A stretch of 38,791 nt of DNA from Psychrobacter sp. 4Bb (GCF_002836735.1 NZ_PJAS01000037.1:1-38791), one strand, 5' to 3'. Shown: positions 1 through 7,594, numbered from the stretch's first letter. Notes: generated by a model not told the origin, from the sequence alone. Translations and numbers: made by a program.

Positions 1-406
1 TCATTTTTGAGACTTATAAGTCTAGTAAATATCTTCATCATAAGAATCTATAAGCGATTTTTATTAGCTAAATTTCAGCGGCTCCGTTTGATAGCAATGA
101 TGGACATTAATCTATAGTTACAAAGAATATCTCTATTCAAAAAAATACCAAGGATCTTGCTAGGTCTTCAACCGCTCATCGACTAGACATAATAAAAAAC
201 CACCATTTTCCTCGAAAAAATAAAGATAAAGGGTAATGATTTGATGACAAAAGGCATAAAAGTCCAAAAAATTTACTTTTAATTGGGCAAATATATATCA
301 ATATTATCAGTAAGGAATTATAATACCTTTCTTTAAACAAGGATATTTTTGACTAACTTCATTAGTTCATAAATAAAAAACCAATCACCAGTACAGAGAA
401 AGCGAT
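1..406. other. AT-rich intergenic region upstream of the Roadblock operon
   Basis: No open frame with coding character was seen on either strand. The sequence is AT-rich with frequent stops. It ends in the leader of the Roadblock gene, and a promoter candidate for that gene lies near 349-377. The window starts inside this gap, so its full extent is unknown. Confidence 0.6.
349..377 (+). promoter_or_regulatory. Candidate sigma-70 promoter for the Roadblock operon
   Basis: TTGACT at 349-354 matches five of six bases of the -35 consensus. It is followed after 17 bases by AATAAA at 372-377, which matches four of six bases of the -10 consensus. The predicted transcript would start about 25 bases before the Roadblock ATG. 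In DNA this AT-rich a weak match can arise by chance. Confidence 0.3.
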
Positions 407-769
407 ATGCGTACAGATTCATTTCAGCAGATATTGGAAGACTTAAACAGTTCATCAGCAGATGTTGAAGCATCTGCCCTAATCTCTAACGATGGTCTTA
501 TGATTGCTTCAGCTCTACCAACCGGCGTGGATGAAGATCGTGTGGGTGCTATGTCAGCAGCATTATTATCATTAGGTGATCGTGCAGGCCGCGAGTTGGC
601 ACGCGGTAGTATCGATCGTATTATGATTCAAGGCGAGAAAGGCTACGTCATCATGACCTCATCAGGCGATGAAGCCGTACTCACCATCATGGCAAAGCCC
701 AATGCCAAGCTTGGCTTGATATTCCTAGATATTAAGCGTGCTTCAGAAGCATTGGCAAAGCTCATTTGA
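407..769 (+). CDS. Roadblock/LC7 (MglB-like) domain protein
   Basis: This 120-residue protein is a single Roadblock/LC7 domain. It shows the family pattern of an N-terminal helix (FQQILEDLNS), the strand SALISNDGLMIAS at about 23-35, a long helix with GAMSAALLSLGDRAGRELARG at about 47-67, and a C-terminal strand/helix KLGLIFLDIKRASEAL. Bacterial members such as MglB act as dimers that regulate small Ras-like GTPases or scaffold signalling complexes. No MglA-like GTPase is present in this window, so the partner is unknown. An AGAGAA Shine-Dalgarno at 394-399 fits the ATG at 407. It is the first gene of a rightward five-gene run that pairs it with sensor-like proteins. The domain call is firm; the biological role is inference. 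Confidence 0.85.
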   Translation: MRTDSFQQILEDLNSSSADVEASALISNDGLMIASALPTGVDEDRVGAMSAALLSLGDRAGRELARGSIDRIMIQGEKGYVIMTSSGDEAVLTIMAKPNAKLGLIFLDIKRASEALAKLI

Positions 770-814
770 TTAGCGACTGCTTATCGAACTTATTAGCTTT
801 TTAATCACTATAAA

Positions 815-934
815 CATAGTCGGTTCAATATAATTTGGATACAATTTGAATATAAGAAAACCGAGTGAAAGTACTACAAGTAGTAGACTAAGCAAGGCTG
901 ACACCGTATCCAATTTATAGAGGATTGACTACAT
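815..934. repeat. Short interspersed repeat, copy 1 (MITE-like, inverted ends)
   Basis: A segment of about 120 bases fills most of the gap between the Roadblock and PAS genes. Its ends are imperfect inverted repeats: the left end reads ACATAGTC and, after a few bases, AATTTGGATAC; the right end read in reverse gives ATGTAGTC and AAATTGGATAC. A small hairpin, TACTAC-AA-GTAGTA, sits near the middle. A diverged copy lies at 21244-21355 and shares the block GAATAnnAGAAAAnCGnGTGAAAnTAC. There is no coding capacity, so if mobile it would depend on a transposase elsewhere. Assignment as a MITE-like or REP-like family is inference. Confidence 0.6.
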
Positions 935-957
935 AACGACCAACGAAGGAGATGACC

Positions 958-1452
958 ATGGGTTCTCCAATCCCTGATGCACACAAACCCGATATGCCTG
1001 CTGAGCAAATCACGATGACTTATCATGATGGCACGTCACGGACTGTCTATGATACTGGTATAGAGCGCCCCTACCCAGACGGTAAGCTGATTGTCTCGCG
1101 TACCAATCTCGCCGGTATCATCACTCACGTCAACGATGCCTTCGTCGAAATCAGTGGCTATCATGTAGATGAATTGATTGGCCAACAGCACTATATTTTG
1201 CGTCATCCTGATATGCCAAAAGCTGCCTATAAAGACTTATGGAGTACTGCCGAGTCTGGACAAAAATGGCATGGCTATGTCAAAAACTTATGCAAAGACG
1301 GCAGTCATTATTGGGTCTATGCCACTGTGGTGCCTAACGTGCGTCGCGGTGAAACCGTCGGCTACACCTCGGTACGACGCAAACCATCACGCAGCAAAAT
1401 TGAAGCGGCGATGACTCAATATGCCCAAATGAAACAAGATGAGGAAGGCTAA
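958..1452 (+). CDS. Aer-like PAS domain protein
   Basis: This protein of about 164 residues consists largely of one PAS domain. The segment FVEISGYHVDELIGQQ followed by RHPDMPKAAYKDLW and DGSHYWVYATVVPNVRRG closely follows the FAD-binding PAS domain of the aerotaxis receptor Aer. No HAMP, transmembrane or methyl-accepting region follows, so it looks like a free cytosolic sensor or adaptor. The short basic C-terminal tail (RRKPSRSKIEAAM) ends the protein. The start is taken as ATG 958 because the AAGGAG at 946-951 abuts the in-frame ATG at 952 but stands six bases before 958. It is separated by three bases from the PhnD-like gene, so the two are probably co-translated. Flavin binding is inferred from similarity only. 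Confidence 0.8.
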   Translation: MGSPIPDAHKPDMPAEQITMTYHDGTSRTVYDTGIERPYPDGKLIVSRTNLAGIITHVNDAFVEISGYHVDELIGQQHYILRHPDMPKAAYKDLWSTAESGQKWHGYVKNLCKDGSHYWVYATVVPNVRRGETVGYTSVRRKPSRSKIEAAMTQYAQMKQDEEG

Positions 1453-1455
1453 CTC

Positions 1456-2205
1456 ATGACGACACACAATATGTTAATCGCCCCTGATTTTTCGCCTGAT
1501 CGCTTTGCAGGCTGGCACATGTTCAACACCTTGATTCAAAAACGTGCCAACTTAAACATGCATCTCAATATCCCTGCCTCTCACGCTGAGCAAGAGCAGG
1601 TCATTAGTGCCGGTGACATTCAAATCATTTATGCCAACCCTTTTGATGCAGCCACTCTCATCCGCGAGCAAGGCTATCGAGCCATTGCCCGACCTATCGG
1701 TAAATCTGACGAGATGATCATTGCAGCCGCTGCCAATAGCACTATCAGCCGTTTGGAAGACATTCGAGCAGGGGCTACTGTCGCGATGGCTGACAACCGA
1801 GATGTCAAACTGATTGGCTTGCGCTTGCTAGAAGCCGTCGATATAGAAGCGTCTGATCTCAACTGGGATGTGACCGAGACCTATCAAGCGGCTGCCCGCA
1901 AAGTCATCAAAGGTGAAGCCCAAGTCGCGTTCTTTTTGGCAGAGATTTTTCATAGCTTTTCACGCTTGACCAAGACTCAGCTGTCAGTACTTATCGAAAG
2001 TGACTTGGCTGATATTAGTCATGTACTCCTTGTTAAAGAAGACTTTCCCGATTCGAAAATCTTCCTAGAGGCCATCCTCAATTTGCACAACGATGCAGAT
2101 GGTAAAGAAGCCTTGGCTGAGCTTGGCATGCCTCAAGGATTTGAGCCAATGAGCGAAGAAGATGCCGAATTTATGATTGATTTGATGCAAACATTATTGG
2201 ATTAG
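1456..2205 (+). CDS. PhnD-like periplasmic-binding-fold protein without signal peptide
   Basis: The 249-residue protein resembles phosphate/phosphite/phosphonate substrate-binding proteins (PhnD family). The N-terminus MLIAPDFSPDRFAGW corresponds to the mature start of PhnD proteins. Other family-like segments are GDIQIIYANPFDAATLIREQ at about 55-74, then SRLEDIRAGATVAMA, the region around AAARKVIKGEAQVAFF, and ISHVLLVKEDFPDS. There is no signal peptide, lipobox or membrane segment, and no ABC permease or ATPase nearby. It is therefore unlikely to be part of a transporter. A cytosolic ligand-sensing role together with the PAS protein just upstream is inferred. A GAGGAAGG Shine-Dalgarno lies within the end of the PAS gene. 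The ligand cannot be read from the sequence. Confidence 0.75.
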   Translation: MTTHNMLIAPDFSPDRFAGWHMFNTLIQKRANLNMHLNIPASHAEQEQVISAGDIQIIYANPFDAATLIREQGYRAIARPIGKSDEMIIAAAANSTISRLEDIRAGATVAMADNRDVKLIGLRLLEAVDIEASDLNWDVTETYQAAARKVIKGEAQVAFFLAEIFHSFSRLTKTQLSVLIESDLADISHVLLVKEDFPDSKIFLEAILNLHNDADGKEALAELGMPQGFEPMSEEDAEFMIDLMQTLLD

Positions 2206-2329
2206 TCGCTCAATCATTGTATTGATATCAAGCGCTATTTCTCTGGATTACATCATCGCTTGTTATATGGAGTCATCACCACTGAAGCAAGCACCGTCGT
2301 AATAATAGCGATGACAGGAGGGTATTATT

Positions 2330-2953
2330 ATGTCTGATTCAGACCTGATCAAAGAAAATGAAAGAGTCGCGCACCGAGTATTTCGGTTTTACTCTCGTAA
2401 AGTATTTCTGGCACCCAATAACCGTCATTTTCATGAGCAGCGTATCAATGCAGCGTTACTGTTGACGGAGAAAGAGCCGTTACAAGGTGCTGTAGCGGAC
2501 TTTTTTTATGGGTGCTGGTTTGATATCCCATATGATGTAAACAACCTATTTACTCGTATCAAAGATCGTTTATATCCTCATGTCCAGCAAGGCTTTCGCG
2601 ATTGCATTGATAAAAAAAGATACATCCAGCGCAATAGTATGTTGGCCACTCGTTGGAGTGTGCTGATATCACCTTCTCTCAATGAGCAAAAGCAACGGCT
2701 GCGTATCAGCAGCGACGATGCCCGAGAAATCGCTAAAGACATCACTACTGAGCTGATGCAAGCGCGTGAGGACGAAGACTGGGGTACGATCGAGCAAATC
2801 GAAAATGAGTTTTTTGCCCATTGTACTGCGCGCAATGATCGCCTTGCGTTTTCGCTGGTATGGTTCCGCTTGGGTAGAAGTGATTGGCAGTTCGATGCAC
2901 GTTGGGACAACTGCCAACAACATCTCGATCAAACTATAGTCAAATCCATATAA
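2330..2953 (+). CDS. Conserved-looking hypothetical protein of the Roadblock operon
   Basis: I do not recognise this 207-residue protein as a named family. It has no signal peptide or membrane segment. It is rich in charged and aromatic residues, with notable segments AVADFFYGCWFDIPYDVNNL at about 54-73, SMLATRWSVLISPSLNEQ and AFSLVWFRLGRSDWQFDARW near the C-terminus. It looks like a compact, mainly helical soluble protein. A strong AGGAGG lies eight bases before the ATG, so translation should be efficient. The 124-base gap after the PhnD-like gene shows no convincing terminator, so co-transcription is likely. Codon use resembles the neighbours. Function is unknown; context suggests a role with the Roadblock and PAS proteins. 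Confidence 0.75.
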   Translation: MSDSDLIKENERVAHRVFRFYSRKVFLAPNNRHFHEQRINAALLLTEKEPLQGAVADFFYGCWFDIPYDVNNLFTRIKDRLYPHVQQGFRDCIDKKRYIQRNSMLATRWSVLISPSLNEQKQRLRISSDDAREIAKDITTELMQAREDEDWGTIEQIENEFFAHCTARNDRLAFSLVWFRLGRSDWQFDARWDNCQQHLDQTIVKSI

Positions 2954-3081
2954 ATCCGCTACATCGTCATCCTCGCTAAGCATATTAATGTATAACTTAC
3001 GCTCGGTTTCCTTGTATCGAAATTATTTGAATTCAAAGATATGAAAGCCTAATTCGTCACTCATTAATCACTTTTATCATA

Positions 3082-3708
3082 ATGGTAGTTACTATGTCTT
3101 CTTACTTAAATGCTGATAAAACCTATCTTACCCTGACGCCAGCTGGTATTTTTGAGGCGTTTTCACAGAACGAACCAACTGATGAGCAGTTGGCATTACA
3201 GGATTTGCTGTCTTATGATCAGACACTGCTCGCTGCTGACTGGCTTCAGCGTTATTCTGAACAATGGCTACAAGGCTTTATCGAACAAGGTTGGATTGAA
3301 AAGCTGTCGCTATTTTTACCAGCGCCTAACTTACCATTGGACCAGTTTTTGCCTTATGTCGTGGCGAGCTTATCTGGTAAACGCCGAGCCGCGATTGGAT
3401 CTGATGAAGGGTTTTGTTTGGCACGAGTTGGCTATAGTCAAGAAGAAGCGGACATGCTCAGTGTCGCCGCCGCTGATTTTTCAGGCTTTATGCTCCGCCA
3501 AAAGCAACGTGGGTGGGCAGTAGAGAGTCAGGCAATCTCGTTTTTTCAACAGGTCGACCTACTCATTCCTGAGACCAGCTTTGTGTTTTTATGGATAGAC
3601 AATGCAGGCTACGTCCTCATCATCGATGGCGAACCTTTGACCAACAGTCGTGCTTTTGTCGAGCTAGTATGGGCACTCAAAACCTCTGGATTGAGATTTC
3701 TTAATTAA
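3082..3708 (+). CDS. Hypothetical protein with possible divergent Roadblock-like C-terminal half
   Basis: This 208-residue soluble protein is not recognised as a named family. Residues 1-100 contain LTPAGIFEAF and WLQGFIEQGWIEKL, which may form a small helical or winged-helix unit. Residues about 105-208 (AAIGSDEGFCLARVG, EADMLSVAAADFSGFM, FLWIDNAGYVLIIDG, AFVELVWALKTSGLRFL) follow the strand, long helix, strands, helix order of the Roadblock domain encoded at 407-769. The first match is to SALISNDGLMIAS. This is my own by-eye alignment and is tentative. The start is uncertain: ATG 3082 and ATG 3094 are both possible and neither has a good Shine-Dalgarno. It closes the five-gene run. Confidence 0.7.
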   Translation: MVVTMSSYLNADKTYLTLTPAGIFEAFSQNEPTDEQLALQDLLSYDQTLLAADWLQRYSEQWLQGFIEQGWIEKLSLFLPAPNLPLDQFLPYVVASLSGKRRAAIGSDEGFCLARVGYSQEEADMLSVAAADFSGFMLRQKQRGWAVESQAISFFQQVDLLIPETSFVFLWIDNAGYVLIIDGEPLTNSRAFVELVWALKTSGLRFLN

Positions 3709-4126
3709 GGAGGTTGCTTAACTGATTTAACTCACTTAGTTGATTCCGCTGTATCGAATGATTTGATGCCTAATCTCAATCTTTTACGCGAGCATAAGCA
3801 GTGTGCTTAATTCTAGCTAAGCACACTACTTATGCTTATATGAAATTTTTCGTACCATTTTTATCTGTATCACTCTTTGATATCGGCTAACTCTATGCAG
3901 CAATAACAATACTCTCAGAATTAACAATAACTTGTCAGAATTTAGGTCATACTCTTCTCATACACTTAGGTATTTTCTTGCCACAACTTAAGTTGCCACA
4001 AATCTCTAATCATTCAAACATCTATACAGCTTCCAATATTTTAATTATCTTTTTCAACGTTGTACCCTACCGAAATCGGCAACCCCTGCCAAACCTTGCA
4101 TTCTTGCTTATTTTTTAGGACAGTTT
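3709..4126. other. Intergenic region with a long hairpin
   Basis: This gap of 418 bases follows the Roadblock operon. It contains the inverted repeat described at 3791-3836. The remainder is AT-rich with no coding frame recognised. An AGGA about eight bases before the ATG at 4127 is the likely ribosome binding site of the methyltransferase. Confidence 0.55.
3791..3836. terminator. 19-base inverted repeat after the Roadblock operon
   Basis: AGCATAAGCAGTGTGCTTA at 3791-3809 pairs with TAAGCACACTACTTATGCT at 3818-3836, with one non-Watson-Crick position of 19 and an eight-base loop. The nearest T-run on the + strand comes about nine bases after the stem, so it is not a textbook intrinsic terminator. 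Its position about 80 bases after the last gene of the run fits a transcription end or a 3' RNA-protecting hairpin. Confidence 0.5.
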
Positions 4127-4807
4127 ATGACTTCGCTGACCACTGTGCGCGTGCGTTATCAAACGATTGAAATTGGCAATACCGACATTCATATTTGCAC
4201 CCTGCGTGACAATCAACAATTTAGCGACCCTGACGATGAAGCGTTAAATCTGGGCATTTGCTCTGCTTCTTGGCCGATGTTTGGGGTGATATGGCCGTCA
4301 AGCTTGGTGCTGGCCAATCATATGCTCGATTATGACATTACAGGCAAACGTATCTTAGAAGTGGGCTGTGGTATGGCGCTCTCTAGTCTGCTACTGAATC
4401 ATAGACATGCGGACATTACAGCGACTGACTATCATCCAACGGTTGAGTATTTCCTTGATAGGAATACCACGCTGAATAATAATAAAGAGATTAATTTTGA
4501 GCGTTTAGACTGGGCAGAGGACAATAGCCATTTGGGTAAGTTTGATATGATTATCGGCAGTGACTTACTCTATGAAGACCAACACATTGACATATTAGCC
4601 GAGTTCATTGACCGCCATGCTATGCCGACTTGCGAGGTCATCGTGGTCGATCCTGGTCGCGGACGCAAAAACAAACTCACCAACAAGATGACTGAATTTG
4701 GCTTTAGTAGTAAGCACGTTAAACCTGAAAATACGACTTATCTAGACTTACCGTTTAAGGGACATATTTTGACGTTTTCGCGAGATAATAGTAGCCAAAC
4801 AGAGTAA
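4127..4807 (+). CDS. Class I SAM-dependent methyltransferase (Methyltransf_16-like)
   Basis: This 226-residue cytosolic protein has the class I methyltransferase fold. Motif I is ILEVGCGMALSSLLL at about residues 75-89 and the acidic end of strand beta-2 is ADITATDYHP. The motif IIGSDLLYEDQHIDIL corresponds to the D-L-L-Y-E type motif IV of the METTL/Methyltransf_16 group. That group methylates protein lysine or histidine residues, but the substrate here cannot be read. The N-terminal segment SWPMFGVIWPSSLVLA before motif I is also typical of this group. The gene stands alone on the + strand and converges with the GNAT gene 19 bases after its stop, with no clear terminator between them. Confidence 0.8.
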   Translation: MTSLTTVRVRYQTIEIGNTDIHICTLRDNQQFSDPDDEALNLGICSASWPMFGVIWPSSLVLANHMLDYDITGKRILEVGCGMALSSLLLNHRHADITATDYHPTVEYFLDRNTTLNNNKEINFERLDWAEDNSHLGKFDMIIGSDLLYEDQHIDILAEFIDRHAMPTCEVIVVDPGRGRKNKLTNKMTEFGFSSKHVKPENTTYLDLPFKGHILTFSRDNSSQTE

Positions 4808-4826
4808 AAGCCAGCCGTCAATGCAA

Positions 4827-5402
4827 TTAAGTGAGCACAGTATCCTGCCATTGCTGCCGAGTGATTTTGTACAGCACATGCTCAGCAAGTCGATGATTAG
4901 ACTCAAGCATAGGGTGAAAAAAATCCTCCTGTGTATTGGTCATACCAAGGCGCTCCATAACCAATTGTGAGCGCTTATTGATAACGGCAGTAAAGGCAAC
5001 GACTTCATCTAGTCCTAATGTATCGAATGCAAAATTCAATGAAGCCCTTGCCGCCTCTGTCGCATACCCTAATCCCCAATAATCATTATGCAGGCGCCAA
5101 GCAATCTCAACAGCAGGAGAAAACGGCATATCGGCATACGCGTGATTTAACCCAACCATACCGATAAAAGTATCTGTCTCTTTTAGACTAACCGCCCAAA
5201 AACCCCACCCATTATCATCAATCAGCGACTGGCATTTTTTGGCGATAGTATTACTCATGGAAGTAGTTAATAACTTAGGAAAGTATTCCATTACTTTAGG
5301 GTTAGCATTCATCTCAGCGAATGGCGCAAAGTCGCTCGCTTGCCACTGTCGTAGGTACAGTCGTTCGGTTTCTATCGTATTTATAATTTTACTCTCTCGC
5401 AT
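4827..5402 (-). CDS. GNAT acetyltransferase, RimJ/RimL-like
   Basis: The protein of about 191 residues is an acetyl-CoA-dependent N-acetyltransferase of the RimJ/RimL type. It opens with ETERLYLRQWQASDFAPF and contains FWAVSLKETDTFIGMVGL. The acetyl-CoA pyrophosphate loop is DYWGLGYATEAARASLNFAF, and the following strand and helix include VVAFTAVINKRSQLVMERLGM, the standard RimJ/RimL C-terminal motif. The longest frame begins at a TTG at 5414. I prefer ATG 5402 because no Shine-Dalgarno supports the TTG and the family normally starts close to the TERLYLR strand. The substrate is not predictable; such enzymes modify ribosomal proteins, small molecules or antibiotics. Confidence 0.8.
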   Translation of the reverse strand: MRESKIINTIETERLYLRQWQASDFAPFAEMNANPKVMEYFPKLLTTSMSNTIAKKCQSLIDDNGWGFWAVSLKETDTFIGMVGLNHAYADMPFSPAVEIAWRLHNDYWGLGYATEAARASLNFAFDTLGLDEVVAFTAVINKRSQLVMERLGMTNTQEDFFHPMLESNHRLAEHVLYKITRQQWQDTVLT

Positions 5403-5449
5403 TTCGTTGTTCAAAATGAATACTGTTCAAATAAATTAAATTAATCAGG

Positions 5450-6172
5450 TTAGCTATCAAGCCAACCCATTCTTCTAGCAAATGCTAGCTGCTCCGCTGT
5501 GTCAATATCGTAGCTAAGTTGGTCATTATCGACCTCACCTATTTGATCAGCGGGCAATCCTCTAATGAGATGACGAAGCCCTTTATCTCCTATCAACTCT
5601 GACTGCCACTGTCTAAGCAATTTATAGTTAATTGCTAAAGGTGGACCTATAATATCAGACACCGTTTTATCTCGATTTTGATGTTTCGCTAAATCTTGCC
5701 AACTGTGATAGCGACTGGCCACTACCGTCTGCTTGCCCGCTAGCAAAGCTGTTAGATGTGGCTTATCTAACAATACTTGATCGACTCCCATGATGAGCAC
5801 TCGATCGATTGAAGTCGATTCAAAAGCAGCAATTTTTCCAATACCCAAACGTAAACTATGCGCCATACCAGTATCAGCTTGTGAGTTCACCACTATCTGA
5901 ACCGTTGGATATTGATTAGCCAACTCTGTCATCGCACTAGCAATCAAACGATGATTATCAGGAATGACAATGACAATGGCTTGCGGATTGGTCGTTATTG
6001 CCAATCGAGTCATATAAGTAACTAATGGCTCGCCATTCTTAACGAGTAGCTGCTTAGGTTGACCGAGACGCTGACTGAGGCCACTTGCCAAGATAATAAC
6101 CACATGATTTTGGCTCTGCTGTTCAGTACTTTCTGTATGTTCAGCACCTTCTGTAAATGCACGCTTACTCAT
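5450..6172 (-). CDS. MocA/MobA-like molybdenum cofactor nucleotidyltransferase
   Basis: The 240-residue protein begins, after a 24-residue polar leader, with the NTP-transferase signature ILASGLSQRLGQPKQLL at about 28-44. It continues with the metal/nucleotide segment VLIMGVDQVLLDKPHL. The C-terminal part includes IGPPLAINYKLLRQW and IGDKGLRHLI, which parallels the G-H-P...L-x-G-D-x-G-x-R pattern of MocA, with Pro in place of His. MocA attaches CMP to molybdopterin for xanthine oxidase-family enzymes, while MobA attaches GMP. The next-door XdhC and hydroxylase genes favour the MocA role. Its ATG overlaps the XdhC stop by four bases, implying translational coupling. CTP specificity is inferred. 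Confidence 0.8.
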   Translation of the reverse strand: MSKRAFTEGAEHTESTEQQSQNHVVIILASGLSQRLGQPKQLLVKNGEPLVTYMTRLAITTNPQAIVIVIPDNHRLIASAMTELANQYPTVQIVVNSQADTGMAHSLRLGIGKIAAFESTSIDRVLIMGVDQVLLDKPHLTALLAGKQTVVASRYHSWQDLAKHQNRDKTVSDIIGPPLAINYKLLRQWQSELIGDKGLRHLIRGLPADQIGEVDNDQLSYDIDTAEQLAFARRMGWLDS

Positions 6173-7506
6173 ATGCCACTCTGGATAGTATTGGCATCCA
6201 TATCACTACTCACCGCTGGGATACTTGAAATATTGTTGTGTGAACCACTTACTGGAGCGTCTTGATTGTGCATGACCGCATTAATCTCTGCCATGATGCC
6301 AAGCGCAAGTGCCTCAGGGCCATCTCCGCCCAGCTTATAACCAATCGGATAATGTAATTTATGAATGCCCGCTTCTAACATAGCAGGATTGCTAAGGTTC
6401 ACTCTAATCTCATTAATCAAGCGTTCGGTACGATAGCGCGGCCCTAATTGTCCTAAGTATTTATAATTATTTGAATGCTTTAGTAATGTCGCTAAGCGAG
6501 CGCGATCTTGACTCAAGCTGTGTGACATCAAAGCAACTGCTGCGTTGTTACTAAGCTCAAGCAAAGTCTCACTGTCACCTAAAGATAGCGACATCACAAC
6601 ATCCGCTTGAGGAAACCTCATACGCGTTGCATATTGCGCGCGACTGTCTATAACTGTCACATGCCAATCTTGTAGTTTAGCCATGGTCACCAGTGGCATC
6701 ACGTCATTCCCTGCGCCGCAAATCAATAGACGTAATTGTGGTTGCAGGCGCTGCACAAGCCACTCTGTTGTTACCTTGCCGTTTTCCACCGTCACATATT
6801 CGGCATTTTTATCAGACAGCTTATATTCTGCTAACTCTTCTACGGTATTGGCAAGTATGCTTGAAAACGTTGTTTTCCCTTGTGCAGAAATACTTCCCAA
6901 GTTGCGATGTTCATCTAAATTAATCCGCATCCCGATTTGCAATTTATCACTGTTTTGCGTTATAGAATCTTGATGCTGATAGTCATTAACACGAATTAGA
7001 GTCGCTACAGTAATCGGCTGCTGAGTACGTCGAACATTACGGATTGTCTCTAGCAATGGCGTTGCTGTCGTTAGTCGCTCAAATAATACATGCACTCGCC
7101 CATTACAGCCCAGTCCGAAATTTAGCTCATCAAAGTCTGCTTCATCTAAACCGCTATTTGAATCGTCATCTAAACCGTTATCCGATCTATCATATATATC
7201 AGACTTAGTTCGCTTCACACCTGCTTGCGCTTGGCCATCGTCAGCATATTGAATGTCATCACCCGTCTGATAAACTTGCACATTGGCACCGTTACGAGTA
7301 AGCCAAAAGGCACGTTTGATAATATGCGGCTCCAAGCAACCACCACTAATCATCCCAACTGAGCGACCATCCTCACAGATGAGCATCATCGCGCCAGCAC
7401 GGCGATATGCTGAGCCTTCAGTACGTACGACCGTTGCCAATACAGCATCAATACCTTGTTGCTTAGCTTTGATTACTAGCTTAAGAATGTCAGCGACCTG
7501 ATTCAT
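6169..7506 (-). CDS. XdhC/CoxI-family molybdenum hydroxylase maturation factor
   Basis: The 445-residue protein has the two XdhC domains. The N-terminal CoxI domain includes AVLATVVRTEGSAYRRAGAM and GMISGGCLEPHI, and resumes at FGLGCNGRVHVLFERL. The C-terminal Rossmann-like domain includes LRLLICGAGNDVMPLV at about 262-277 and LGQLGPRYRTERLI. XdhC proteins bind molybdenum cofactor, promote its sulfuration and insert it into xanthine oxidase-family enzymes; PaoD does this for E. coli PaoABC. An Asp- and Ser-rich insertion of about 35 residues interrupts the first domain near residues 100-135. The gene lies 111 bases after paoC, with an intrinsic terminator in between, so its expression is probably lower than or separate from the enzyme genes. 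Confidence 0.88.
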   Translation of the reverse strand: MNQVADILKLVIKAKQQGIDAVLATVVRTEGSAYRRAGAMMLICEDGRSVGMISGGCLEPHIIKRAFWLTRNGANVQVYQTGDDIQYADDGQAQAGVKRTKSDIYDRSDNGLDDDSNSGLDEADFDELNFGLGCNGRVHVLFERLTTATPLLETIRNVRRTQQPITVATLIRVNDYQHQDSITQNSDKLQIGMRINLDEHRNLGSISAQGKTTFSSILANTVEELAEYKLSDKNAEYVTVENGKVTTEWLVQRLQPQLRLLICGAGNDVMPLVTMAKLQDWHVTVIDSRAQYATRMRFPQADVVMSLSLGDSETLLELSNNAAVALMSHSLSQDRARLATLLKHSNNYKYLGQLGPRYRTERLINEIRVNLSNPAMLEAGIHKLHYPIGYKLGGDGPEALALGIMAEINAVMHNQDAPVSGSHNNISSIPAVSSDMDANTIQSGI

Positions 7507-7569
7507 AACGCCTCTTATTTGGTAGTTATTTTCTTGAAAATGACGAAATATACTGCTGATTGAGTTATA

Positions 7570-7594
7570 AAAACCCGCTCATTAAGCGGGTTCC
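7570..7594 (-). terminator. Intrinsic terminator between paoC and the XdhC gene
   Basis: AACCCGCT at 7572-7579 and AGCGGGTT at 7585-7592 form an eight-base perfect stem with a five-base loop. On the - strand the stem is followed by a short T-rich stretch (TTTTTATAA). It stands about 25 bases after the paoC stop, so transcripts from paoA would partly end here before the maturation genes. Confidence 0.75.

Noticed and set aside
2578..2983. Leftward frames opposite the 207-residue hypothetical gene
   Set aside because: The rightward frame has a strong AGGAGG and fits the operon. The opposite frames have no start signals and odd composition.
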